Shown here in pieces: positions 53,273 to 61,160 of a stretch of 64,000 nt of DNA. Origin of the DNA: Streptococcus suis (GTDB taxonomy: Bacteria; Bacillota; Bacilli; Lactobacillales; Streptococcaceae); NCBI RefSeq assembly GCF_002964575.1, contig NZ_POQQ01000060.1:1-64000 (forward strand), given 5' to 3'. Numbering within the stretch: the stretch's first letter is position 1; each line of letters opens with the position of its first letter. The position numbers and the translations under genes were made by a program. The notes beneath the pieces are model-generated. The model was not told the origin of the DNA. It saw only the letters and a program-made list of their open reading frames with translations, and made no database searches.

Positions 53273-53731
53273 TTAATCCTCTTTCCTATCTAAACGCCGT
53301 AAGACCTGGCGCATCATCCGAGCGCGAATACTATCTGCATCCCTGCCCAAGACCTCATCCGAACCCGTTGCCAAAAAGAGATTACCCTCCCGTTCTGTCA
53401 TCAAGTTCTCATCAAACAGCAACTGTAAAATATCTGCATAGACTGTTGCAGACAGTTGCTCTCCCATATTCTTTAACAAATCATGGACCAGTTCGTGCTT
53501 ATCCGAAAAGGTAATCCGTCCAATGCGGATGTAGCCACCGCCACCTCGTTTGCTTTCCACAATATAACCACGACTGGCTGTAAAACGAGTTTTGATGACA
53601 TAGTTTATCTGGCTGGGAACCACTTCAAACCGACTGGCCAATTCACTGCGACGCAACTCTGCCACATTGACCTGGTCCAAGATGGCTTTGATATGTTCCT
53701 CGATATAATCCGATGTATTTTTCATCGCCAT
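53273..53731 (-). CDS. ctsR: Class III stress gene repressor CtsR
   Basis: 152 residues. The winged helix-turn-helix (ELASRFEVVPSQINYVIKTRF, about residues 25-45) and the glycine-rich wing ESKRGGGGYIRIGRI are family signatures. It represses clp genes until heat releases it; the Gly-rich wing is the temperature sensor (family knowledge). A CtsR box overlaps its own promoter. The start at 53731 is favoured by AGAGG upstream. Confidence 0.95.
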   Translation of the reverse strand: MAMKNTSDYIEEHIKAILDQVNVAELRRSELASRFEVVPSQINYVIKTRFTASRGYIVESKRGGGGYIRIGRITFSDKHELVHDLLKNMGEQLSATVYADILQLLFDENLMTEREGNLFLATGSDEVLGRDADSIRARMMRQVLRRLDRKED

Positions 53732-53746
53732 AGTATCGCCTCTTTC

Positions 53747-53769
53747 TTTGACATTCTTTGACCATTATA
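53747..53769 (-). promoter_or_regulatory. ctsR promoter with CtsR box
   Basis: On the minus strand TATAAT (53769-53764) is followed at once by GGTCAAAGAATGTCAAA (53763-53747), a direct heptad repeat matching the CtsR operator in all but one base. Confidence 0.92.
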
Positions 53770-53874
53770 CCGTAAAAATAGATTTTTTTAAAGTAAAAGC
53801 AACAGAGTCGACCGTAGTAGATTTTTGAAATCAATCCTAAAATTCTTTATAATAGGAAGAAAAAGGAGTAAATA

Positions 53875-54213
53875 ATGGATTTCAAAACATATATTCAAGA
53901 TTTTATTACAATTGACGTGGAGCAGGCCCAAACTTTGCTTTCAGCAAAAGAGGGAGGCATCCTCTTCATCGGCCGTGCCACCTGCCCTTACTGCAACCGC
54001 TTCGCACCAAAACTCCACAAGGTAGCCCAAGACAAGCAAGTGACCGTCCACTTCCTTGACTCCAGCCAAGTCAGCCCTGGACTTCAGGCCCTCCGTGACC
54101 ACTACCAAGTTCCTACGGTTCCAGGCCTCCTCGTCGCTAAATCTACTGGTGTCCAAGTCCGCTGCGACTCCAGCATGACCGAAGAAGAGATTGCGGCGTT
54201 TATTCAAGGCTAA
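53875..54213 (+). CDS. Thioredoxin-like protein
   Basis: 112 residues, no signal peptide. ILFIGRATCPYCNRFAPKL contains the CPYC active site; QVPTVPGLL holds the cis-Pro. It resembles the thioredoxin-like bacteriocin-transport accessory proteins (Bta) of streptococci. It overlaps the next gene in a TAATG arrangement. It probably reduces disulphides in the cytoplasm. Confidence 0.82.
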   Translation: MDFKTYIQDFITIDVEQAQTLLSAKEGGILFIGRATCPYCNRFAPKLHKVAQDKQVTVHFLDSSQVSPGLQALRDHYQVPTVPGLLVAKSTGVQVRCDSSMTEEEIAAFIQG

Positions 54214-54914
54214 TGCTAGACATTTCCTACCAAGCCAACACCTTCCGCATCTCTCATCACGGAAGACCAATCGGCAGCATCCATACCTACAGCAACCCCT
54301 ACCACCAAGTCAATATCTATCTGCGACTAGATTTGGTTGATTACGATTGGACCATAGCAGAGCAGCTCTTCCAGTCCTTACAAACTTACTTAGGCGGAAA
54401 AACTCTTCAAGTTATGCTCTCTTCTGCAGAGCAGGAAAGAATCCATTTCCTCACCGCAGCTGGCTTTGTCTGCAAACGAAAATGTTACGAGTTTGAAGTG
54501 ACCAAGCAAGACTTTCTCAGTCAGACAGGCACTACCAACCTAAACATAGTCCGCAAAGGCACCGCACCTTATCAAATAGCCTGTCAGCAAATTTTTGACC
54601 ACTATCAAACAGTCCACCAAGACATCAATCCTTGGACTGCCAGTCAAGAAGAATTTGAAAAGGGCTTACCTGATCTGGTTTATACAGACTCAGCAAATTG
54701 TGCCTTCGTAGAAAACAATGAAATTGCCTACGTATGCGGAAAAGATGAACAAAGCTTTGGTTCCTTCATCCAAACAGTTATTTGCCAACTATTTGAACAG
54801 TATGAACAAATTAGCTTTGAGGCTGATGACTGCGATACCATTGCCATGCGTTTAGCTAACCAATTCCAATTTTTAGACAAGCCCAGCTGGGACACCTACA
54901 TTTTAGACAGATAG
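54213..54914 (+). CDS. GNAT-like protein of unknown function
   Basis: 233 residues. The pattern HHGRPIGSIHTYSNPYHQVNIYLRLDL and LTAAGFVCKRKCYEFEV resembles an N-acetyltransferase fold with a degenerate acetyl-CoA loop. The second half (about residues 105-230) may be a second GNAT-like repeat. No confident family. It is coupled to the thioredoxin-like gene by a one-base overlap and ends at a strong terminator. Confidence 0.5.
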   Translation: MLDISYQANTFRISHHGRPIGSIHTYSNPYHQVNIYLRLDLVDYDWTIAEQLFQSLQTYLGGKTLQVMLSSAEQERIHFLTAAGFVCKRKCYEFEVTKQDFLSQTGTTNLNIVRKGTAPYQIACQQIFDHYQTVHQDINPWTASQEEFEKGLPDLVYTDSANCAFVENNEIAYVCGKDEQSFGSFIQTVICQLFEQYEQISFEADDCDTIAMRLANQFQFLDKPSWDTYILDR

Positions 54915-54915
54915 C

Positions 54916-54947
54916 AAAAAGCACCGACCACAAGGCCGGTGCTTTTT
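54916..54947 (+). terminator. Terminator of the thioredoxin/GNAT-like operon
   Basis: AAAAAGCACCG and CGGTGCTTTTT form an 11-bp stem around ten bases. Confidence 0.9.
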
Positions 54948-55035
54948 AAGGAGATTATGAAAAATATTTAGGATTGATATTAGTATAACTCACTCAACCT
55001 GTTCAAACATCCGCCCTAAGACCGATTTTACCAAA

Positions 55036-55425
55036 AAAGAACTCCCTTTCGGAAGTTCTTGAATTGTCGAGTAAGCTTTCAATTTGCTTTTAGTAGTCGC
55101 TTCAAAGGTTTGGGAATCCTTTGAAGACTGGAGATAGTGCGAACCAAGTTCGCCTCGAAAGAGCCGTACAGCTTGTAAAGTAAGTCACATTCGTGAAGTA
55201 CAGCTCTCAATATGAAAAGAACTCCCTTTCGGAAGTTCTTGAATTGTCGAGTAGTTTTTCAGTTTGCTTTTAGTACTCGCTTCAAAGGTTTGGGGAACCT
55301 TTGAAGGCTGGAGATAGTGCGAACCAAGTTCGCCTCAAAAAGAGCCGTACAGCTTGTAAAGTAAATCACATTCGTGAAGTACAGCTCTCAATATGAAAAG
55401 AACTCCCCTTCGGAAGTTCTTCTAT
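55036..55425. repeat. Tandem 180-bp repeat with BOX-like core after tsf
   Basis: A unit starting AAGAACTCCCTTTCGGAAGTTCTT recurs at about 55038, 55218 and 55399, so there are two full units of 180-181 bases and a third start next to tsf. Each unit holds a terminator hairpin (GAACTCC/GGAAGTTC), a CAAAGGTTTGGG...CCTTTG inverted repeat, GGAGATAGTGCGAACCAAGTTCGCC, and GTACAGCTTGTAAAGTAA. The inner segments match the BOX-like repeat at 26247-26451. The units differ by a few bases. No gene is present between 54948 and 55431. Confidence 0.85.
55402..55425 (-). terminator. tsf terminator
   Basis: On the minus strand AAGAACTTCC and GGAGTTCTT pair around GAAGG and are followed by TTTC. It is the first of three copies of the same hairpin. 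Confidence 0.8.
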
Positions 55426-55431
55426 AAATGA

Positions 55432-56472
55432 TTATTTACCAAGAGCTGCTGCCATAGTAGCTGCAACTTCTGCTTCAAAGTCGTTTGAAGCTTTCTCGAT
55501 ACCTTCACCCACTTCGAAACGAGCAAATTCTACAACTGAAGCGTTTACTGAGTTCAAGTAAGCTTCAACTGTTTTGCTGTCGTCCATGATGTAAACTTGA
55601 GCAAGAAGTGTGTATGCTTGGTCAACTTGAGTGTTGTCAAGCATGAAGCGGTCCATTTTACCTGGGATGATCTTGTCCCAGATTTTTTCTGGCTTGCCTT
55701 CAGCTGCCAATTCAGCCTTGATTGCTTCTTCAGCTGCTGCGATTACTTCAGCAGTCAATTGAGCTTTTGAACCGTATTGCAAGAGTGGCAATGCTGGTTT
55801 GTCAACCATTGCACGGCTTTCGTTGTCTTGTTCGATTTTGTGGTTGATTTGTGCCAACTCATCTTTAACGAATTGCTCATCCAACTCAGTGTAAGAAAGA
55901 ACAGTTGGTTTCATCGCAGCGATGTGCATTGAGATTTGTTTAGCAAGAGTTTCGTCACCACCGTCGATAACTGAGATAACACCGATACGGCCACCGTTGT
56001 GTTGGTATGCACCAAATGCTTGAGCATCTGTTTTTTCAACCAAAGCAAAGCGACGGAATGAGATTTTCTCACCGATTGTTGCAGTTGCGTTTACGTATGC
56101 TTCTTCAAGAGTTTCACCTGAAGGCATAGCCAATTTAAGAGCTGCTTCGTTGTCAGCTGGTTTACCTTCTGCAATTACTTTAGCAGTAGTGTTTACCAAT
56201 TCAACGAATTGAGCGTTTTTCGCAACAAAGTCAGTTTCAGCGTTAACTTCAACAACTGCTGCTACGTTACCATCAACATAAACACCTGTCAAACCTTCAG
56301 CTGCTACACGGTCAGCTTTCTTAGCTGCCTTAGCCATACCTTTTTCGCGAAGCAATTCAATCGCTTTTTCGATATCACCTTCAGTTTCAACCAATGCTTT
56401 TTTCGCGTCCATAACGCCAGCACCTGATTTTTCACGCAATTCTTTAACGAGAGCTGCTGTAATTTCTGCCAT
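55432..56472 (-). CDS. tsf: Translation elongation factor Ts
   Basis: 346 residues. The UBA-like N-terminus ([21 protein letters not shown]) and the TDFVAKN motif (about residues 79-85) contact EF-Tu for nucleotide exchange. It follows rpsB with a gap holding a GC-rich hairpin at 56503-56530. Highly biased codon use marks strong expression. Confidence 0.97.
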   Translation of the reverse strand: MAEITAALVKELREKSGAGVMDAKKALVETEGDIEKAIELLREKGMAKAAKKADRVAAEGLTGVYVDGNVAAVVEVNAETDFVAKNAQFVELVNTTAKVIAEGKPADNEAALKLAMPSGETLEEAYVNATATIGEKISFRRFALVEKTDAQAFGAYQHNGGRIGVISVIDGGDETLAKQISMHIAAMKPTVLSYTELDEQFVKDELAQINHKIEQDNESRAMVDKPALPLLQYGSKAQLTAEVIAAAEEAIKAELAAEGKPEKIWDKIIPGKMDRFMLDNTQVDQAYTLLAQVYIMDDSKTVEAYLNSVNASVVEFARFEVGEGIEKASNDFEAEVAATMAAALGK

Positions 56473-56502
56473 GTCTATTCTCCTTGTTTGTATTTATAAA
56501 AT

Positions 56503-56530
56503 AGAGGAGCGGGCTCAGCCCTGCCCCTCT
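56503..56530 (-). other. Hairpin between rpsB and tsf
   Basis: AGAGGGGCAGGGC pairs with GCCCGCTCCTCT with two mismatches and a 3-base loop. There is no T run right after it, so it may be a processing or attenuation site that sets the rpsB/tsf ratio. Confidence 0.5.
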
Positions 56531-56611
56531 AGGGTTGTTTTTTTGTTGTTAAATAATATGTAGAATTGTACGCGAGCTAAAACCGTATTGATTTTAATTC
56601 GTCTTCGTTAC

Positions 56612-57388
56612 TTATTTTCCTTCTACAACTTCAACCAATTCTTCGATTGATTCTGTAGATGCTGGCTCAGCTGCCAATTCAGCTTCAACTGCTGCTACGC
56701 TGTCTTCACCTTGGTTACCTTCGATGATAGCGTCAGCCATTTTAGCTGTGATCAATTTAACAGCGCGGATAGCGTCGTCGTTTGCTGGGATGATAACATC
56801 GATATCATCTGGATCTGTGTTTGTGTCAACCATGGCTACAACTGGGATACCCAATTTCTTAGCTTCTTTAACAGCGATTTGCTCTTTATGTGGGTCAACA
56901 ACGAACATTACATCTGGAATGCGTGGCATGTCAGCGATACCGCCCAAGAATTTTTCAAGACGAGCACGTTGTTTGTTCAACAATGCTACTTCTTTCTTAG
57001 GAAGTACTTCGAAAGTTCCATCTTCTTCCATGCGGTTGATTTCTTTCAAACGAGCGATACGTTTTTGGATTGTACCCCAGTTTGTAAGAGTTCCACCCAA
57101 CCAACGGTGGTTGATGAAGTATTGACCAGCGCGGATAGCTTCGTCTTTAACAGCTTCAGCAGCTTGTTTTTTAGTACCTACGAATAAGATAACTGCGTCG
57201 TTTGCTGCAGCGTCACGAATGAATTCGTAAGCTTGATCAGCCAATTTTACAGTTTGTTGCAAGTCGATAACGTGGATACCGTTACGCTCTGTGAAGATGT
57301 ACTTAGCCATCTTAGGATTCCAGCGACGAGTTTGGTGACCGAAGTGTACACCAGCCTCAAGAAGTTGTTTCATTGAAATTACTGCCAT
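56612..57388 (-). CDS. rpsB: Ribosomal protein S2
   Basis: 258 residues from the ATG at 57388 ([19 protein letters not shown]), with AAAGGAGAAA upstream; the longer frame to 57463 reads through the leader and is false. S2 signatures: [18 protein letters not shown] and [17 protein letters not shown]. Part of the 30S subunit. Confidence 0.98.
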   Translation of the reverse strand: MAVISMKQLLEAGVHFGHQTRRWNPKMAKYIFTERNGIHVIDLQQTVKLADQAYEFIRDAAANDAVILFVGTKKQAAEAVKDEAIRAGQYFINHRWLGGTLTNWGTIQKRIARLKEINRMEEDGTFEVLPKKEVALLNKQRARLEKFLGGIADMPRIPDVMFVVDPHKEQIAVKEAKKLGIPVVAMVDTNTDPDDIDVIIPANDDAIRAVKLITAKMADAIIEGNQGEDSVAAVEAELAAEPASTESIEELVEVVEGK

Positions 57389-57500
57389 GAGTATTTCTCC
57401 TTTTTGTTTTTTCTCCTCTCCCGAACTTCGACTTGCAGCCCAACCTTTCGGCAACAAGACCACAATTGGTCCGAGATGAGTATTTGTTGCACAGCAACTC
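57389..57500 (-). promoter_or_regulatory. Structured rpsB leader (candidate S2 autoregulation site)
   Basis: Between the promoter and rpsB the minus strand has a GAGTTGCTGTGCAACAAATACTC hairpin, a GACCAATTGTGGTC hairpin, and a CCGAAAGG...CGGGAG region. Leaders of rpsB that bind S2 are known in Firmicutes; the match to a named motif was not checked. Confidence 0.5.
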
Positions 57501-57504
57501 TATT

Positions 57505-57533
57505 AGTATATCAGAATACCTGTCTATTTTCAA
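57505..57533 (-). promoter_or_regulatory. rpsB promoter
   Basis: On the minus strand TTGAAA (57533-57528), 17 bases, TATACT (57510-57505), with TGA before the -10 box. Confidence 0.85.
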
Positions 57534-57573
57534 GCAAAATAGTAGAGAAATTCGTCAAAAATCGGCACTTTTT

Positions 57574-58566
57574 CTATTCAAAGTATGTTTCTGCAACAAC
57601 AGAATAAGACCCTGCCACAACATCCATTCTTTCTAACTGTCCACTGGCATTTATTCTATAAAAACCAGCTGATGGAGCAACATTGGGATCTGTCCCTTTC
57701 ATATTTGGACTGCTGTGGTCTTCTCTTACCTCAATATAGACCAAGCCATCAGATGACTGAACATTTGTAACCACCTGTGCTAGAAAATCATCTTTAGTAA
57801 ATGGTGTGCCATATCTTGTCGCAGCATGTGCCTTGGCCCAATTAGCTGCCTGCTCGACGGTCAAATTCTTGGTGTCTACAGACGTATTAGGAACAGTTGC
57901 CGAGCTAGTTTCAGTTGCCACTGCTGAACTTTCACCGAGAACCAAGTTTTCAAAGAAGGCTTGTAATTCCTGGTTTTTAGTCGGTCGGAAATACAAACGC
58001 TTCTCTGGATTACCCTGATTTTGCTCGGTAATCCAAGCAATCACCTGACCATCCTTAATGGTAAAGAGATAGAGGTGGGCACTTGGGAATTTTGTATTTT
58101 CAATATCCGAATAAATCCCAACTACTGCTGTTTTTCCTGCTGCCACTTGTCCAGTTTCACTCCAAACTAGATCAGGAGTTTCTCCTAGAAAATCTGGCGT
58201 CATTTGTTGCTCCGGGCCACTGAGAATACCTGAGGGCAAGGTCACACCAAAAAAGTTACCTTGACGACTTGGCCCATAAGATACATAGTATTGGGGAGGC
58301 GAGAATGATGGCCCCCATTGGTCAATCACAAAACTTCTCAATGCCTCTGCCTTACCAGCATCCCAGGGACTGACCTGACTACTTGAACTACTTGATGTAG
58401 AGGTAGAGGTAGTTGTGGTTGATGTAGTGGAACTAGTGCTTGACGAGCTAGAGGATGACGTCGATACAGATGTCGAGGTTGTTTCTTGCTTCTGACTGCC
58501 ACAGGCCGCCAGCAAGCAGACGCTGGCTCCCAAAAGTAAGCATGAAATAAGTCTATTCTTTTTCAT
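57574..58566 (-). CDS. Secreted lipoprotein with Ser/Thr linker (DUF4767-like)
   Basis: 330 residues. Lipobox LLAACG with Cys at about residue 22 follows a signal peptide. Residues about 28-64 are almost only Ser and Thr, a flexible wall-spanning linker. Two domains follow: about 65-215 (WDAGKAEALRSFVIDQWG, a DUF4767-type start) and about 225-330. It lies 19 bases after another lipoprotein gene, with which it shares the linker style. Function unknown. Confidence 0.75.
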   Translation of the reverse strand: MKKNRLISCLLLGASVCLLAACGSQKQETTSTSVSTSSSSSSSTSSTTSTTTTSTSTSSSSSSQVSPWDAGKAEALRSFVIDQWGPSFSPPQYYVSYGPSRQGNFFGVTLPSGILSGPEQQMTPDFLGETPDLVWSETGQVAAGKTAVVGIYSDIENTKFPSAHLYLFTIKDGQVIAWITEQNQGNPEKRLYFRPTKNQELQAFFENLVLGESSAVATETSSATVPNTSVDTKNLTVEQAANWAKAHAATRYGTPFTKDDFLAQVVTNVQSSDGLVYIEVREDHSSPNMKGTDPNVAPSAGFYRINASGQLERMDVVAGSYSVVAETYFE

Positions 58567-58585
58567 TTTATCTCTCCCATTTTAA

Positions 58586-59707
58586 CTAATCATCTACTCG
58601 ATAAAAGACACCTTGGCTAAAACTTTCTGTCGTTGCGACACTCTGGGTAGTAAAAATCCTATCCTTGCTGGTGTCCGTCTGGTCACTATGCCCTTCTAAA
58701 AATCCATAAGTATTCTGTACCCCTTTTGGAATCAGCAAAGTTGGTATGGTAGGTGAAGCCATAGCATTTGGATTGGTAATTCCTGCTAAAAGAACTTCAC
58801 CTTCAAACTTGGCATTTTGTACATCAACAAAGACGGTATTGCCCTCGCCATTTACAGCCACATTTCCTTGACTATCAATCTCAATCCGATTACCACGTGC
58901 ATTGACCCATTCTCCTTCCAAACTAGAAAAGTTCCCAGCTAGGATTTGTTCCAAATTCATGGACTGGACACTATCTGTTTGATCTGAACTGCTGGTTTCC
59001 GTTTCAACCATGTCAAACTCAAAATCTTCCCAGTCAAACTGACGTGGGTCCAAAAGCGCCTCTTCTTTTTTCCCAAAAACCGTAGCGAGCTTGTCCTGGA
59101 TATGAAACTCTTTTTCAGATACTTGCGTGACTTGCCCATTTGCATCCAAAACCTTCAGCATACCGATAGCATCGCCTGTTCCCGAGCTCCAGCTGTAGCT
59201 AATAAATTCCCCATCATTGAACAAAGCCACTGCGCTCCTTGCACCACCATGTCCAGCCACAAAACCTTCCGCCAACAAAGAAACCTGGCCATCAATGATA
59301 CCATAAAATCCCGTCACAAATACTGACCCATCTGTATTTTCAGATCCGATAAATAGTTCATTTTGACCATCCTTGTTGAGATCATAAAAGGCATAAGCAA
59401 GACTAGTCGGAGAATAGATTGCACTCTCCATGACCCAAGAATTCATCGGAAGCTGTAAACCTTGTAGGACAGCCATCATTTTTTCTACATTTTCTTTGTC
59501 CGCACTATTCGCAAAGTCAATGATTGTCTGGTAATCCGAAAAGACGGACTGATACAGTTCCTTATCATCCTTCTTGACTTGGCTCGAACTAGTTGAACTT
59601 TGCTGAGTGGATGACGAGGTTGAGGATTGTTTCGTCTGGACATTTGACTTGCTACAAGCTGCTAATGTCGCTACACAAACCAGTGCTAGAGCTAGATATT
59701 TTTTCAT
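58586..59707 (-). CDS. Secreted lipoprotein with Ser/Thr linker (DUF6287-like C-terminus)
   Basis: 373 residues from the ATG at 59707 (MKKYLALALVCVATLAACS), with GGAGG upstream; the frame to 59818 is too long. Lipobox LAAC with Cys at residue 18, then a Ser/Thr/Gln linker to about residue 45. The middle domain (ALYSPTSLAYAFYDLNKDGQ-like, NELFIGSENTDG) resembles EF-hand-like or beta-propeller repeat loops; the C-terminal NLEQILAGNFSSLEGEWVNA resembles DUF6287. Cell-surface role unknown. Confidence 0.72.
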   Translation of the reverse strand: MKKYLALALVCVATLAACSKSNVQTKQSSTSSSTQQSSTSSSQVKKDDKELYQSVFSDYQTIIDFANSADKENVEKMMAVLQGLQLPMNSWVMESAIYSPTSLAYAFYDLNKDGQNELFIGSENTDGSVFVTGFYGIIDGQVSLLAEGFVAGHGGARSAVALFNDGEFISYSWSSGTGDAIGMLKVLDANGQVTQVSEKEFHIQDKLATVFGKKEEALLDPRQFDWEDFEFDMVETETSSSDQTDSVQSMNLEQILAGNFSSLEGEWVNARGNRIEIDSQGNVAVNGEGNTVFVDVQNAKFEGEVLLAGITNPNAMASPTIPTLLIPKGVQNTYGFLEGHSDQTDTSKDRIFTTQSVATTESFSQGVFYRVDD

Positions 59708-59845
59708 AATTACCTCCAAATAAAAAATAGATTGGGAACGAAAGGTATGGCTATTCTTGAACATACCGACAGTTGCTCCGACCAGCATTTCCAATTTCCA
59801 CTGCCCTTTACCAGACACATTATCTGTAAATGTTTATTTTTCCAC

Positions 59846-59874
59846 TTGACCAATTTCACTATTTAAGGTACAAT
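59846..59874 (+). promoter_or_regulatory. tRNA-Cys promoter
   Basis: TTGACC and TACAAT with a 17-base spacer, 12 bases before the tRNA. Confidence 0.85.
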
Positions 59875-59886
59875 ATTCTTTGTTAT

Positions 59887-59957
59887 GGCGGTATAGCCAA
59901 GTGGTAAGGCACGGCTCTGCAAAAGCTTGATCGTCGGTTCAAATCCGTCTACCGCCT
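59887..59957 (+). tRNA. tRNA-Cys (GCA)
   Basis: 71 bases without the CCA end. Acceptor stem GGCGGTA/TACCGCC, discriminator U, anticodon GCA in CTCTGCAAAAG, T-loop GGTTCAAATCC. All arms pair. It is followed by a strong terminator and by what looks like an integration scar. Confidence 0.95.
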
Positions 59958-59991
59958 TTATTATAGGATTTTATCCGAATTTATACAAGTC

Positions 59992-60017
59992 AAAAGCCCG
60001 ATTTTTCGGGCTTTTTT
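59992..60017. terminator. tRNA-Cys terminator
   Basis: AAAAGCCCG and CGGGCTTTT with a 5- to 6-base loop and a T run. Confidence 0.85.
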
Positions 60018-60018
60018 G

Positions 60019-60091
60019 ATTTTTAATTCGGTTAAATTCGGTTAAGTTTGAAAATAATTTGGGGCGAATTTTGGGCAAGAACTTTTCAAAC
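60019..60091 (-). pseudogene. Possible integrase 3' end (integration scar)
   Basis: On the minus strand one frame reads KVLAQNSPQIIFKLNRI then a stop codon, like the end of phage-type integrases that insert at tRNA genes. A direct repeat TTCGGTTAAATTCGGTTAA lies beside it. It is 60-130 bases past tRNA-Cys. Too short for a firm call. Confidence 0.35.
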
Positions 60092-60095
60092 TATC

Positions 60096-60128
60096 AAAAA
60101 ACTCCCCACAGCTTTTCGCTATGAGGAG
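60096..60128 (-). terminator. nusG terminator
   Basis: On the minus strand CTCCTCATAGC and GCTGTGGGGAG pair with two mismatches around GAAA and are followed by TTTTTT. Confidence 0.8.
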
Positions 60129-60138
60129 CATGGATATA

Positions 60139-60678
60139 TTACAACTCAGCAATCTGGCTCAAGTTAACTTCAGCAATGGTATCATTACCAAACATAGAGA
60201 TGACCATTTTGACCTTGTTGTTGTCGATTTCTGTGATTTTACCAGTGTAGTCGGTGAAGGCACCGTCGATGATACGCACAGTGTCGCCAACTTTGACATC
60301 AATATCAAATTCTTGCACAGTTTGACCCATAGATACCAAGATTTGACGGATTTCTTCTTCCAAGAGCGGTGTTGGTTTTGAGCGGTTACCGTGTGAACCC
60401 ACGAAACCTGTAACGTTTGGCGTGTTACGCACTACAAACCAAGCTTCATCGGTCATAACCATTTCCACCAATACATAACCAGGGAAACGGTTTTCTTCTA
60501 CTTCCTTAACCTCACCATTTTTCTCAACTTGAACGGTCTGAGTAGGAATTTCTACACGAAGAATGTTTTCCAACATGTTATAGGTGTGGGCGCGTTGGAG
60601 CAAGTTCTCCTTAACCTTGTTCTCATATCCTGAATAGGTTTGCAAAACAAACCAGCCCTTATCAAAACTATCGTACAT
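60139..60678 (-). CDS. nusG: Transcription termination/antitermination factor NusG
   Basis: 179 residues. NGN domain (about 1-115) with WFVLQTYSGYENKVKENL and FPGYVLVEMVMTDEAW; KOW domain (about 125-179) with VKVGDTVRIIDGAFTDYTGKI. It binds RNA polymerase and affects pausing and termination. Downstream of rpmG-secE. Confidence 0.97.
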   Translation of the reverse strand: MYDSFDKGWFVLQTYSGYENKVKENLLQRAHTYNMLENILRVEIPTQTVQVEKNGEVKEVEENRFPGYVLVEMVMTDEAWFVVRNTPNVTGFVGSHGNRSKPTPLLEEEIRQILVSMGQTVQEFDIDVKVGDTVRIIDGAFTDYTGKITEIDNNKVKMVISMFGNDTIAEVNLSQIAEL

Positions 60679-60788
60679 TTGTATCTTCCTTTCTATGGAA
60701 CCACTGCATTTTTAGACGCTAAAAAAAGCCCGAAGGCTTTCGCTTTTCTTTATTATATCACTTCCATTTTACAAATGGCAAGTGTTTT

Positions 60789-60965
60789 CTAGAAAAGATT
60801 GATTAAACTCATAATACCACGTGACAAAATCAAGTCAAAGAGATAAACAATTGCCACGAAAAATGCTGTGTATTGTACAACAGAGGCAAAGTCCTTCCAG
60901 CTCTGCTTACGAGTTGGCCAGGCGGTCTTTTTTAAAATCTGGAAAATATCTTTCAAAAATTTCAC
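60789..60965 (-). CDS. secE: Preprotein translocase subunit SecE
   Basis: 58 residues from a GTG at 60965 (reading MKFLKDIFQILKKTAWPTRK), with AGGAG upstream. One C-terminal membrane helix (FFVAIVYLFDLIL). The AWPTRKQSWKDFA amphipathic stretch is the SecE signature. It is too short for many gene finders. Part of SecYEG. Confidence 0.95.
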   Translation of the reverse strand: MKFLKDIFQILKKTAWPTRKQSWKDFASVVQYTAFFVAIVYLFDLILSRGIMSLINLF

Positions 60966-60974
60966 GCGCTACTC

Positions 60975-61127
60975 CTATCTGGTTTCCTTGTGAACGGTGT
61001 ATTGTCCACAATGTTTACAAAATTTATTTACTTCTAACCGTGTTGGCTTGGGATTACTCGACAGACTAATCGAATAGTTGCGAGAACCACAAACAGTACA
61101 GGCTAGGCTTGCTTTTTTTAGTGCCAT
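60975..61127 (-). CDS. rpmG: Ribosomal protein L33
   Basis: 50 residues from the ATG at 61127 ([19 protein letters not shown]), with GGAGGG upstream. It has the zinc-binding CTVC and CKHC pairs. First gene of rpmG-secE-nusG, with pbp2a upstream as in S. pneumoniae. Confidence 0.95.
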   Translation of the reverse strand: MALKKASLACTVCGSRNYSISLSSNPKPTRLEVNKFCKHCGQYTVHKETR

Positions 61128-61160
61128 AAAGCCCTCCATCTCTCTCATTTTATCATGTTT

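Noticed and set aside
56711..57187. 158-codon frame opposite rpsB
   Set aside because: Aromatic-rich shadow of rpsB codon bias.
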